A stretch of DNA of 64,000 nt from Achatina immaculata (GCA_009760885.1 CM019713.1:7500266-7564265), one strand, 5' to 3'. Positions 54,186-64,000 are shown, numbered from the stretch's first letter. Notes: generated by a model from the sequence alone, not told the origin. Translations and numbers: made by a program.

Positions 54186-54570
54186 TTGCATAGTTTTAGA
54201 GTTTTTAAACTCTTCACCATGAGCACGCTCGTGTCAATAATAAACCAGCATCTTCAGCCTACACATGCGACACTGCAAGCACACCTGCATCGATTCGACA
54301 TCCAACACATCCCTGACTGCACATGCGAAGCAGGCATCCAGACATCAGAGCATATCTTGCACCTCTGCCTACCCCCCCCCCCCAAACACTAAAAAGCCAG
54401 AATCAATCTCTGGCCACAGGTAGCTGCACTGTAAGACAAACTTTGGCGCCGCAAAGCATGACCTTCAAAGGACTGCACAAGTTATTCATACAAGATGTTG
54501 GAGGCCAGAAACATGGGCTTCAGCAGCAGAAGAAGAAGATGCAACGTTGCATACATCGAAGCTGCAGTCC
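54186..54570 (+). pseudogene. LINE-H C-terminal fragment (Cys-rich end)
   Basis: The plus strand encodes INQHLQPTHATLQAHLHRFD, then HIPDCTCEAGIQTSEHILHL and C, with the C-x-C...H...C pattern that ends many LINE polyproteins after the RNase H domain. In a shifted frame [20 protein letters not shown] follows. A poly-C run near 54,372 breaks the frame. It is followed by the GACA/GATA microsatellite, which may have started as the tail. A second copy of its 3' half is at 52,573-52,790. Confidence 0.7.
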
Positions 54571-54644
54571 ACCTCATGCCAGACAGACAGACATTCAGAT
54601 AGACAGACAGAAAGATGGACGGACGGACAAACAGGCAAGTAGCC

Positions 54645-54679
<35 letters not shown>

Positions 54680-54692
54680 TAGACAGATAGAC

Positions 54693-54784
<92 letters not shown>

Positions 54785-55925
54785 GTCCGAGCGAACATAA
54801 TAATGGACAGAAAAGGACAATAATGCATTTCAGAGTCTTCGATCGACAAATGTCTTTTATATCTAATACAAAAGATATGAACACAAAAGAACAAGGAATG
54901 ATATAAATTTCTAACCTTTCATAATTCATTTGGGAAACGTGTCTACCACAGGCTTTTCTTATTGTTATCGCCCTTTGCCAAATGCATTAAAGCCATCTAG
55001 CAGTCTTTATTCTCCCTTACCCGAGATTCCTCAGCAGTCGATGAGCCTCGTTCATGGATCACAATACATCAACCCGCCCCCCAACCCCACCACACCCCCA
55101 CCTCCTACAAGAAGGCCAGCTAAGCAAGCTTTGAGAGACGTGCACTGCACATGAAGGGATTCAAGAAGCGTGTAATCATCGATAGGGAAATAAAAGTATA
55201 GCTCCCCTCCTTCTTCGTACCCCCCCCCACCACCCCCGCGGGCCGCCATGGTCCCCACCCCCCCACTCCCAGCCCGAACTCAAACTCTGTGACTTTGGCG
55301 CCATGGAGGCAGCGATGTCTGAAATATATTCCCCGATTAATTCACATTCACATGTCACTTTTATATGGCCGTGGAGTGAAAATCTATTTAGGAAAGCAGC
55401 CATTCTTTTAGAGACCAAGTTCACGCAAAGAAAAAAGACTTACATTCTAGTAGTAAGTAGCTAGGATTAAATTCTGCCCCCCCCCCCCCCCCCCCAATTG
55501 AACCATGGGATTTCAGTCAGTCATTTGCATGTCCCTTGCGGAACTTTGCCTCCCTAAAAGCTCTCATTTAGACCTCTCGGTTGTAAGCAAGATGGCCTGC
55601 TGCTGATGCATCCATTTGCAGATTACGAAGGATGCCTTGCAGCTATCTTCGCCTTGGTCTTCCTCTCTTTCTTTTTCCTATTATGTACCCTTCCAAGACG
55701 GCCTTCTCTAAAATCTCGTGTCGTTTAATTTGTCCGAAATATTTAAGACGTTTTCTCTGTCTAATCCTCTTTACTAGCCAGCCTTCTTCAATATTAAGTT
55801 CTTGTAGTGTGGATATATTTGTTCTTTTCTGTGTCCATGATATTTGAAGAACTCCTTTGTAGCATTTACATTCAAAGGCATTTATGTGTTTCCCAGCTGT
55901 TTTGTTAAGTGTCCAGGTCTCACAG
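54336..55925. other. tandem segmental duplication Q, unit 2
   Basis: Copy of 52,573-54,150. After 'gtctcacaggcat' this unit continues into more LINE-A sequence, whereas unit 1 switches to P-end sequence. That locates the duplication junction at about 54,150. Confidence 0.92.
54580..54784. repeat. (GACA)n(GATA)n microsatellite, unit 2
   Basis: Duplicate of 52,813-53,010, with a slightly longer GACA block. Confidence 0.95.
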
Positions 55926-56040
55926 GCATATGTTGCAATAGGAAAGATGCATGCCCTTAAAAATCTTATTTTTGTAGTTTTGTCTGTTCCTCTCCACAGC
56001 TTCGTTAGTTGTTTTACTTTTTGAAGAGCGACAGATTTTA
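55517..56040 (-). pseudogene. LINE-A fragment (Q unit 2), longer
   Basis: Same LINE-A insertion as 53,742-54,150 but extending about 115 bp further 5', into the LKxLWRGTDKTTKI region. This shows the original extent of the insertion. Truncated at 56,040. Confidence 0.8.
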
Positions 56041-56194
56041 AAAAAAGGTAAAGGTAATCCTGTCATGCCTTAGAGGCATATAGAGATATGGTGTTAGTGC
56101 CCATTTTTTTTAGTTGAAGAAAAAAAAAAGATGTCAAAAATAACGAAAATACAAAAAAAAACTGATGACTAATTCTAGCTGATGATTCTATCTG

Positions 56195-56345
56195 TTTCTT
56201 CTTCTTCAGCTTTCCGAGCTCTTAAGGCTCATTTCTGCAGATAGAGTTTGCCTCCATTCCTCTCTTCAGCTGGTGACACCAATTTTTTTATATCCTCTTC
56301 TATGTTGTCCTTCCATCTCTGGTCCTTCAGGGACGACTCTATATA
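56195..56345 (-). pseudogene. LINE-G 3' terminal fragment, copy 3
   Basis: The minus strand encodes, with breaks, REEWRQTLSAEMSLKSSES and ends in a (GAA)n tail at 56,197-56,209. It shares 'agctttccgag' and 'ctgcagayaga' phrases with copy 1. Assignment rests on short similarity. Confidence 0.45.
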
Positions 56346-56479
56346 GAAAAAAAAATTACTCATTCATTATGTATCTTATTCTTAGTCAGTGACGAATTTA
56401 AGATCAGCAAGCTACAGATTAGGTGCTTTCTGTGTAAGCTTTAAACAAGGGATCTCTAAGCTCTACACAGCTTAGGTCC

Positions 56480-56652
56480 TCATCAAATCTAAATCTGGTA
56501 TTGTCACTTAGCTTCTTACCAAATCTAAATCCGGCACTTTATCTTAGACAATCACTAGATCTATATCCGGCACTTTATCTTAGACAGTCACTAGATCTAC
56601 ATCCGGCACTGCAGTTTAGATCCTCAACAAATCTATATCTGACACTGCTAAT
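56480..56652. repeat. 36-bp minisatellite, ~5 units
   Basis: Units 'atccggcactttatcttaga' plus 'cartcactagatctay' repeat with substitutions that increase at both ends. Confidence 0.88.
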
Positions 56653-56754
56653 AGACGACGAAGATCATTTTTCTGTGTGTTTGTAGTTCTTTGCAGTCAC
56701 TTTGCTTATCTTTCTTTTCCTCAAGAACGTTGAGGCTAATCTATTAAAATATTC

Positions 56755-56887
56755 CTCTCTCCCTTTCCTTCTCTCTCTCTCCTTCTTGTTCTCTCTCCTT
56801 CTCGTTCTCTCTCCCCCCTCGTTCTCTCTCTCTCCATCTTCTTCTCTCTCTCCCTCTCGTTTTCTCTCTCTCCCTCTTGGTCTCTCT
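56755..56887. repeat. CT-rich simple repeat
   Basis: TCTC runs are interspersed with 'ccttctcgttc' words. It precedes the LINE-C 3' end. Confidence 0.85.
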
Positions 56888-57016
56888 ATTCAATGTTTGT
56901 TACATGAACAGCATATTTGTAGAATGCCTAGAATAGAGTGAAAGATGTATGATAAAGGGCAGAATGTCAGACGGGCCTGCGTGCCCAATTCTTAACCCTT
57001 TTGAAATAAAGATCAA
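56888..57016 (+). mobile_element. LINE-C 3' UTR fragment, copy 2
   Basis: The block with 'gcatatttgtagaatgccta', 'gtatgataaagggcagaatg' and 'cttttgaaataaagatcaat' is the complement of 12,880-13,000 with few changes. It is an extreme 5' truncation that keeps only the 3' UTR. Confidence 0.85.
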
Positions 57017-57075
57017 TCTCTCCCTCTCCTTCTCTCTCTCCATCTTGTTCTCTCCATCCTTCTCGTTCTCTATTA

Positions 57076-57107
57076 ATTCATTCGTTCATTCATTCATTCA
57101 TTCATTC
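57076..57107. repeat. (ATTC)n microsatellite
   Basis: Same motif as the LINE-A tail on the minus strand, but no LINE-A body follows. Confidence 0.85.
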
Positions 57108-57949
57108 TCTCTCTCTCTCATTTTGTAAAACAGCAGCACAGGCAGTAAATTTAATAACAGCGTCTGGGAAATCCACATGGACGGAAGTGAAGGAATGATA
57201 TGATATCCGTAGTGTGAAATGACCTCACTGGCATATTTAAAAGCAAAAACAAAACATAAACGCGCACACACACACAAACAAACGAAGAAAAACTACAGTC
57301 AAATAGCGCAACCCCTGGCTCAGTACAGACAAGGTCTGTGTTTCTAGCAAGGGTAGGAGGCCAAATGAAGAGATGAAGCCAAATCTGTGATGGCTTTTCA
57401 AGACAAATATTCAGGCGCCAATGTAATATGGCTAAAGCGGAAGGCTGGAGTCAAAGACCCGTGCCTGTTTTAGCACAAGCAATCCTTTTGTTTATTACAC
57501 GTTGCCCCCCCCCAAAAAAAAAAAAAAAATAAAATAAAAAAACATAACATGATGAAACATCCAAACTAAATTGTTTGTGCCGTGATTACTAAACATGACT
57601 TTTCTTAACAAGGACATTTTTATGCAAATGTCATGAGCCGCATCGACGCTTCTTTGATAAAATTCCTTCATAGATTTCAGTGTTTCCCCCTACATCTAGC
57701 CATTTTCCTATTTTCTAACCATGTTCTGATGTAGTACTCTGCCATTTTTTTTTCAAATGATTTCTTTACGAACAAACTATTTCATTTTCTTTTTTTTTTT
57801 TATGAGAGTTCAAGCGAGTATTGAAAGAAGATTTTATGCGCACGTTTAAATTGTTACAACGTGTTCTTCATACAAGTTGTGTTTAATGTGGTTTTTGTTT
57901 GTCGTGGCCGTGTGAGATGGAGAAAAGATGAAAAGGAGTGATGGAAATT

Positions 57950-57950
<1 letters not shown>
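57108..57950. other. no gene recognised
   Basis: Unassigned sequence with a C/A homopolymer patch at 57,505-57,540. No domain or element signature is seen. Confidence 0.5.
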
Positions 57951-57988
<38 letters not shown>

Positions 57989-58026
57989 AGAGAGGGAGAG
58001 AGAGAGAGAAAGAGAGAGAGAGAGAA
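57951..58026. repeat. (GA)n microsatellite
   Basis: An imperfect GA run of about 75 bases. Confidence 0.9.
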
Positions 58027-58069
58027 AATGTAGAAATACATTTTTTTTTATAATTTTCACTTTCAGGTT

Positions 58070-58459
58070 ATCCGTGACTGGACTGAAAGATTAAGAAAAA
58101 TGGTAAACGGGACAATACGGGATCAAGTGCCAGATGAAATAATCCGGCAGATGGTGAGAGCAACACTTGCCAAAGACTGCATCGAAAATCAGAGATTAAA
58201 TTGGTTCGGACATTTGATAGGCATGAATCCAGAGCACCCAGCGGTACACACACGAAACCCGAAAACTTCTGGATATAGGGCGCTTGTACGACCAAGGAAA
58301 AAGACAGATTTGGGGGGGGGGAGAGGGGGGGTGAAAGATACACTGAGGAAACATAACATGACAGCTGCCCTGGCCTCTCACCTTGATCTGGAGCCATATC
58401 TGAATGCGTATCAAATGCCCAAACTACTTAATTCTCTGATGAATAGCATAGGCAGATAG
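58070..58459 (+). pseudogene. LINE-D C-terminal fragment
   Basis: A plus-strand frame encodes RLRKMVNGTIRDQVPDEIIR, ENQRLNWFGHLIGMNPEHPA, a diverged basic block LVRPRKKTD and KDTLRKHNMTAALASHLDLE. This is the V.GxTRxDxxRNxxIR...WxGHxxRM...RPRKxW C-terminal module of a LINE polyprotein family separate from A, B, E and G. The G-run at 58,312-58,329 replaces the conserved tryptophan region. The frame is open to 58,459, but the first part of the protein is missing. Confidence 0.7.
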
Positions 58460-58524
58460 ATAAGAAGAGGGATTCAAATAAACTAATGGTAAATGTTTAG
58501 TTATTTAAGATTGTAACAGGTAAA

Positions 58525-58770
58525 TATAAAACTCCCGTTTCCATACCATTAAGGCATTTTGTTGAATACGGTATTACGCCCGTATTTTCCATGACCTTCT
58601 GCACATGAATGTGCGATATGGTCAGTATCGTATCACAACGCCTGGCCGCTTTACCTTCCCAGATTTCTCTGCTGCCCATTTTTAGAGGCTGGTCGAAGCC
58701 CGGGGGCCTTTTTGGTGTATACCTGAGGAAAAATAAAATCCCACTACTGGGACTGAACCCACTAAGACGG
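58525..58770 (-). mobile_element. SINE-2 copy, minus strand
   Basis: Matches the 5.5-kb copy without the LINE-A interruption. Continuity across 'ggggcctttttggtgt' to 'aaaataaaatcccac' shows the empty-site structure. The head is mostly lost. A partial box B-like 'gggttcagtccc' remains on the minus strand. Confidence 0.65.
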
Positions 58771-58930
58771 TGTCCCAGGAAAATTTTGATACCGTTATCT
58801 TATCTCTGGATTTGTGTTGAAGAAATTAATGATGAAAGTACATTATGTCATTGGAAATATTAATCAATATCACTTTTTATTATTCAATATAATATAATAA
58901 TAATATAATAATAATAAGAGTAATATAATT

Positions 58931-60035
58931 ATTCAATATAAGATTAATAATAGAAAAATGCAGAGAGTTTAATGTGAATCTATATTTATCCTTTATAGAC
59001 TACTCAAAGGCATTTGATTGTGTACAACACCAGAAACTTTGGGAAATAATGGAAAAAATGGGATTTACAATACATTTGATACAATTAACATCACTGCTGT
59101 ATCTAGACCAGCAAGCAGCAGTAAGAATAAATGATGAAAAAACAACTTTGTTTGACATAAAACAAGGGGTCCGTCAGGGGTGCATATTGTCGCCTTAATT
59201 ATTTAACTTGTATGCTGAATTTATATAATGAGGAATGTTAGAGAAGATGTAGACAAAGAATATTGCGATGCCATAACAATTGGAGGTTATGAAATACCAG
59301 AGATTAGATATGCTGTTGACATAGTATTACTGTCCACAACACAAAAAGGAATGGAAAAACTAATTATGTCAGTTCGTAAGAACAGTGAAGAACAAAACCT
59401 CTATCTTAATGGTAAGAAAACTAAATTGATGACAACAGACAAAACAAACAAGGCAGCTGAAATATGTATCAATGAGGAAAATAATGGAGATCCAATGAGG
59501 GAAATTAAAAGGAGGAGATCTATTGCTCTTCAGAAAGTAAAACAAATAAAGAATCTGTGGAGAGGAACAGACAGAACTACAAAAATAGGATTTTTAAGGT
59601 CATGCATCTTTCCCATCGCAACATATGCCTGTGAGACCTGGACACTTAACAAAACAGCTGAGAAACACATAAATGCCTTTGAATGTAAATGCTACAGAAG
59701 AGTTCTTCAAATATCATGGACACAGAAAAGAGCAAATATATCTATACTACAAGAGCTTAATATTGAAGAAGGCTGGCTAGTAAAGAGGATTAAAGGGAGT
59801 AAACTTAAATATTTTGGACATATTAAACGTCATGATAATTTAGAGAAGACCGTCTTGGAAGGGTACGTAAAGGAAAAAAAAAGAGAGGAAGACCAAGGCG
59901 AAGATGGCTGCAAGACATCGGTGATAATCTACAAGCGGATGCATCAGCAGCAGCCCATCTTGCTCACAACCGAGATACCTACAGGTGTGCTGTTAGGGAG
60001 GCAAAGTTTCGCAAAGGACGTGCAAATGAATGAAT
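58931..60035 (+). pseudogene. LINE-A, 1.1-kb 5'-truncated copy 2, RT dead
   Basis: The copy starts within the reverse transcriptase at FNIRLIIEKCREF and continues LYLSFIDYSKAFDCVQHQKL and IKQGVRQGCILSP, where a TAA (59,196) interrupts. From 59,228 one frame runs to 60,061. The catalytic motif is YAVD (59,309-59,320), so the first catalytic aspartate is valine. About 50 bases that encode the FEYLGSLLTNNG region of copy 1 are missing near 59,490. The C-terminus has CETWTLNKTAEKH, the basic block with a frame change, and the shared end with an (AATG)n tail. It is inactive on sequence grounds. Confidence 0.9.
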
Positions 60036-60120
60036 GGATTTATATTAAAGGAGTGATTTAACGAAGGAAAGACATAAAAAGCCTATTGAAGATGTGACAT
60101 TTCTAAAGAAGTAACTTAAC

Positions 60121-60287
60121 AAGGAGAGGAAGACCAAGACGAAGATGGCAACAGGACATAAATGATGATCTGCGAATGGTGGCATCAACAGCAGGCCATC
60201 TTGCTTACAACTGAGAGGCCTTCAAGAGTGCTGTTAGGGAGGCAAAGTTCCGCGAAAACGGGACATGAGAATGAATGAATGAACTTA
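60121..60287 (+). pseudogene. LINE-A 3' fragment, copy i
   Basis: Only 85 bp after copy 2 ends, another LINE-A terminus begins in the basic block ('ggaagaccaagacgaagatg') and runs to an (AATG)n tail. A stop in place of a conserved residue occurs in the HLAYN region. Confidence 0.8.
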
Positions 60288-60910
60288 AGAAAAGTTATAA
60301 ATAGCTTACTGAAGGAGTGACACGATGAAATAGATACGTTCGATACAAAAATAGAAAGACTAAAAGTTATTCCAATTTTTAACCTCTGACCTCTAACTCT
60401 AACCCAGACCCGATTGATTTTGTAGTCATCTTTCTCTTCCGCGTGCAGCAATCGGTCAAATTGTGCCTGTAATAATCTAATATGTAGATTAATTCAACAT
60501 ATGCCTTTTTTACGACAGGTACTGGTGTCGCTCCTCTTAAATCTGCCTCCCATTTTTCACCACTCTGTAGCCACGCCTACAATATGTCCATCATTTGTTA
60601 TGTTAATCCATCGATATGTCACTCCGATGTTAAACCACTCCAACGTAGTGCAACTAATTTTAATCCCTCCCTAATTCATAAATATTTCATATACTTCGAT
60701 ATACATATCCATAAATCAGTATCTCCTAAAGTGAATCAATGGATGGGGAGTGGGCGGGGGCGGTGAAATAAAAGCGGTTGGTATGGGGGCGGGCAGTGGA
60801 AGAAAAGGTGACAGTATGGGCGGGGCGTTGAGGGAAAACGAGGCAGCAGATGGGTCAAGTAATACTTTCCTGTGATAGTCCAAAGGGTTTGATGGCGGCA
60901 AACATTTCAA
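60288..60910. other. no gene recognised
   Basis: A G-rich patch at 60,740-60,845 has 'gggcggggg' words. No protein or element signature is seen. Confidence 0.5.
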
Positions 60911-60963
60911 AGGTTGTAAAGATCGGTTGTAAAGACAGGTTGTAAAGATAGATTGTAAAGATC
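60911..60963. repeat. ~14-bp repeat, four units
   Basis: Four units of 'aggttgtaaagat' type with small changes. Confidence 0.85.
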
Positions 60964-61084
60964 TTTAATTAAATGCCAGCAGTGGATGCGTAGACAGGCC
61001 AATGTTTTGGTTTTTTTTTGTTTTTCGGAACGACGAAATATCTATCACTAGCAGAACATCATTTATGAGAGTTTAGAATTTTTA

Positions 61085-61697
61085 AAAAAAATGCCGACAC
61101 CACACGATAAAACAAGAAATGTAAGCAATACAAAGTGGAATATCTGAAATATTGATTTACAACGGCACCAAACGAACAACAGCAACTATCCTGTCTATCG
61201 TGTCAAAAAAATATTTTCAAATGAGGCAACGAAACTTTCTTGTTTCTAGGTTACTTGAACATTTAAAGAAATTGCATTCCAATGAATTAAAAAAAAAACT
61301 CAGCACATTTTCAGTGACTTCTAGAAAACTTTCAGAAACATCGTAGGCTCTGGTAGGCCTCATACAATTGGAGAAAAACTTATTCTGCCAGCAATGAGAG
61401 AAGTTCTGCACACGGTTTTACACAAATGACCTGACCAAAATGTTACAGCTATTCCCTAAAAGTGACAATTCTGTTTAAAGAAGAATTGGTGAAGTGGATG
61501 ACAGTATTGAAGATACATCTGAATTTGCTCTTTCATATTGTTAAATAAATTGGTTTGCTAGCTTAAGTTTTTAGTTGTCTAATGCATATCCTAGTTGAAT
61601 AAGTCATTGTACGAGTAGTGCATAAAGGGGGGCGTTGATGATGTGGCCTGGGAGAAAAGGGGGGCAGCAGCCCGAGCAAGCTGTGGGAAACACTGCT
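61085..61697 (+). pseudogene. hAT (ZBED-like) transposase remnant and 3' end
   Basis: The plus strand encodes, through stops, FSNEATKLSCF and KTQHIFSDF. These resemble the end of a BED zinc finger and its linker. Then GRPHTIGEKLILPAMREVL and RRIGEVDDSIED follow in shifted frames. The PHTIGE(K/E)LI(L/M)P and SRRI motifs are typical of ZBED/FAM200-like hAT transposases. The catalytic core is absent. The unit ends at 'gggaaacactg' (61,687-61,697), complement of the CAGTGTTTCCC terminus of animal hATs. Confidence 0.7.
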
Positions 61698-61965
61698 ATA
61701 AACATATGACAGATAATCCACAGCAGACGCCGCGGAGTCTTACCAAGAAGTCGTCCTTACTACCTCAACGGTGAAAGATACATGAGGAAGTGAGATAAGA
61801 CAAGACAAAACAATATACGAAGATATTGCTGAATATATGAATGGCCTGGAACTCCAGTCGATTAAAGTTTCGGATATCGAAACTTCCTTAAACGAACAGA
61901 AAGTGAAGAAAGGTTAAGGGAGACAATTATAATATATAAATAACATAAATAATATAAATAAACAG

Positions 61966-62120
61966 GGTGTTCCATAAGTAACTGTGCACAAACCCAGTAT
62001 CGATTCCGGTATCGTAGTGTTATCGTAATGTCTGCGGTATCTAGCCACATCTACCTGCAGCAGTCATTAAGATATCACTACGATATCGGAATCGATACTG
62101 GGTTAGTGCATATCTATATT
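61966..62120. repeat. foldback, ~45-bp arms
   Basis: The arm 'aacccagtatcgattccg' plus 'gtatcgtagtgttatc' (from 61,991) is complementary to 62,068-62,104. Weaker pairing extends outward through 'gtgcacaaa'. The spacer is about 37 bp. The outer left sequence 'cagggtgttccataagtaac' looks like a DNA-transposon terminus. It is probably a small foldback MITE. Confidence 0.75.
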
Positions 62121-62189
62121 TTCCGAAACGCAATGGATAATATATAATATAAATATTTCCACATATAAATAAATTATACTTTTTCAAAA

Positions 62190-62291
62190 CTTGGTTGACT
62201 ATTATGCTGTGGGAGAAGAGGGGGATCAAAATATTTGAGCTGTTGTGGTGTGGCATGATCCAAAAAAAAGAGGATGGGAAACACTGCCTTA
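62190..62291 (+). mobile_element. hAT-like terminal fragment
   Basis: The segment ends 'gatgggaaacactgc', as at 61,685-61,698, and has the preceding 'gtgggagaagagggggatca' in common with 'ctgggagaaaaggggggcag'. It is a second hAT 3' end with no body. Confidence 0.55.
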
Positions 62292-62542
62292 ATGTGTATC
62301 TTATTTCCTTGTTACTCGTTTTTGTGGCAATGGTTTTTAATTAAAATTACCTCATCAAATGGACCTCGATCATAGTCTTTGGCATAGCCTTTCCAAGCGA
62401 ACTTACGCAGGAAACATCTCTGTAAGCTCAACCTTTATCTGGCTAATCAAGATGAAAACAAAACAAAACAAAAAAAAAACTCATTGTCCTGATACTCGAG
62501 GCAATGATTATGATTAAGAAAAGTTTTGAACATACAAAATGA

Positions 62543-62907
62543 TCTATAGTCCTTCTATAGTCCATCTATAGTCCTTCTATAGTCCATCTATAGTCCTTCT
62601 ATAGTCCTTCTATAGTCCTTCTATAGTCCATCTATAGTCCTTCTATAGTCCTTCTATAGTTCTTCTATAATCCATCTATAGTCCTTCTATAGTCCATCTA
62701 TAGTCCTTCTATAGTCCATCTATAGTCCTTCTATAATCCATCTATAGTCCTTCTATAATCCATCTATAGTCCCTTTATAGTCCATCTATAGTCCTCCTAT
62801 AATCCATCTATAGTCCTTCTATAGTCCATCTATAGTCCTTCTATCGTCCATCTATAGTCCTTCTATAGTCCATCTATAGTCCTTCTATAGTCCAGCTATA
62901 GTCCTTC
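62543..62907. repeat. 11/22-bp minisatellite, ~33 units
   Basis: Units alternate 'tctatagtcct' and 'tctatagtcca', forming a 22-bp dimer. Every unit carries the palindrome 'ctatag'. Order is irregular at the left, with several like units in a row. Confidence 0.95.
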
Positions 62908-63970
62908 CATGCTTTCAGTTATTTTTTACCCAAAAAGACAGGGATCCGTACGGATATGTTTTTGTTAATCAATGTTATTTCCTCTCATCTTGAATGCTGA
63001 ATCTGAGAGTTAGCATCATCGCGCTCAGGACACACCAATCCCTGCTCTGCTCCCTGTTTCAGCAACCACCGAAGACTATGAAGACACTAATTTCTGGCAA
63101 CCTCGAATTCTACCAGCCAACCTTCCGGTTTTTTCCTTCCCCGCTCCTCCCACCTCATCCTCCGTAAATATATATTATCAGCACATGCCCTTTCCTCTTC
63201 CTACACCAGTTCCTCGGCCACCGACTTCAGTATATCCGTCCTATCCACAGGAAACATGTCTGTTACTTCAGCTCAAGTGAAACTTTATCAGCTCACTTGA
63301 GCACGTGCTCGGTTTGTAGCCAGGAAGGCGTTAATTTCCGAGGACAGTGTCGAAAAGCACTACTCAGTTCATCAGAAGTCTCTTCGTTCACATTAAACCC
63401 AATAGTTTATTTTTTTTTCTTTTTAAGGTCACAAACACTGCCAGTCTCCTTTACGCTTTGCATATCAACTTTTGATGCTTTTAACATCTGACGGACCTCG
63501 TTCATGCTCGTTTCTGAACCTTCGTTGAATTGTAACTGGAAATTTGATCTCGTGATACCACAAAACGCACTGGGCTTTCTCCTCCACAGACGCCATTTTA
63601 ATACTGGTCAATGCAGCGCTACGTGTACTTCAAAAAAAATCCAAGAAACAGCCTACGTAACGCTACGACGTTCATGTCTCTGTCTATGGTAAAAACATAT
63701 GTATTCGTGTCAGGAGGTTGCCGAGGTTAATAACCACATGGTTAATAACCACCCTTCTCAGCCAGGTTGAAAATTTCCAAACATGTCGGTGCCGTAACTG
63801 GGGCATAGCAAAGTTTTATTGGCGAAAGGAAACTTTCCAGTAAAACTAATTTGTATTTCTTTTATGGTAAAATTAGCAGACTACAATTATTGTTTGCACA
63901 AAGAAAACCAAACTTTCACCCCAAAAGTGGAAGCATAGACAATATATGGTTTTATATATATATTTTATAT
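62908..63970. other. no gene recognised
   Basis: Moderately complex sequence with short frames on both strands that show no known domain. A T-run lies at 63,412-63,424. Confidence 0.5.
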
Positions 63971-64000
63971 CATTCATTCATTCATTCATTCATTCATTCA
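63971..64000. repeat. (ATTC)n at the window edge
   Basis: The motif equals the tail of minus-strand LINE-A copies (as at 7,728-7,743). Another LINE-A copy may begin just outside the window. Confidence 0.7.

Larger units (their letters stand above)
52573..54335. other. tandem segmental duplication Q, unit 1
   Basis: The unit comprises the end of LINE-H, a GACA/GATA microsatellite, about 700 bp of unrecognised sequence, a poly-C run and a minus-strand LINE-A fragment. From 54,151 it continues with about 185 bp identical to the right end of P. It is repeated at 54,336-55,925 with very few differences, mainly microsatellite length. Confidence 0.92.

Overview
The window is intergenic, repeat-saturated nuclear DNA from an invertebrate metazoan. 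I found no convincing host gene in 64 kb. Evidence for an animal genome is the mix of non-LTR retrotransposon (LINE) remnants of several lineages, a Penelope-like element, mariner, Tc1-like and hAT DNA transposons, tRNA-derived SINEs, and very abundant micro- and minisatellites. There is no operon-like gene packing. The repertoire fits a mollusc or an arthropod such as a crustacean or chelicerate, but the sequence does not decide between them. LINE letters (A to H), 'X', 'Y', 'Z', 'P' and 'Q' are labels made up for this window.

Layout. 0-12 kb: element Y1 with an expanded 34-bp array; element X1 inserted in a 30-bp satellite; SINE-2 split by a LINE-A 3' end; LINE-A and LINE-B 3' fragments; a 57-bp array; X2. 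12-24 kb: LINE-G and LINE-C 3' ends on the minus strand, a structurally complete but coding-dead mariner (14,283-15,625), three copies of the unclassified repeat Z, and a 2.2-kb LINE-A copy. 24-36 kb: the best preserved LINE (B), an inverted duplication that carries a SINE with target-site duplications, and an inverted Penelope-like dimer with hammerhead-ribozyme-like motifs, itself invaded by X3. 36-44 kb: a 57-bp and a 20-bp minisatellite, a hAT-type MITE, Y2, X4 and LINE fragments. 45-48 kb: two Tc1/mariner-superfamily transposons almost back to back in a TA microsatellite. 48-56 kb: two tandem segmental duplications (units of about 1.98 and 1.77 kb) joined by a 58-bp array grown from LINE coding sequence. 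56-64 kb: more LINE ends, a second LINE-A copy, a hAT remnant, a foldback and an 11-bp array.

The parts interact mainly through transposition and repeat expansion. At least three minisatellites (34, 16 and 58 bp) are expansions of sequence inside retroelements. LINE-A 3' ends recur about ten times in both orientations. X, Y and LINE-G share (GAA)n tails, which suggests shared mobilisation machinery. The most noteworthy structures are the modular element X, the Penelope inverted dimer with its ribozyme motifs, and the retroelement-seeded arrays.
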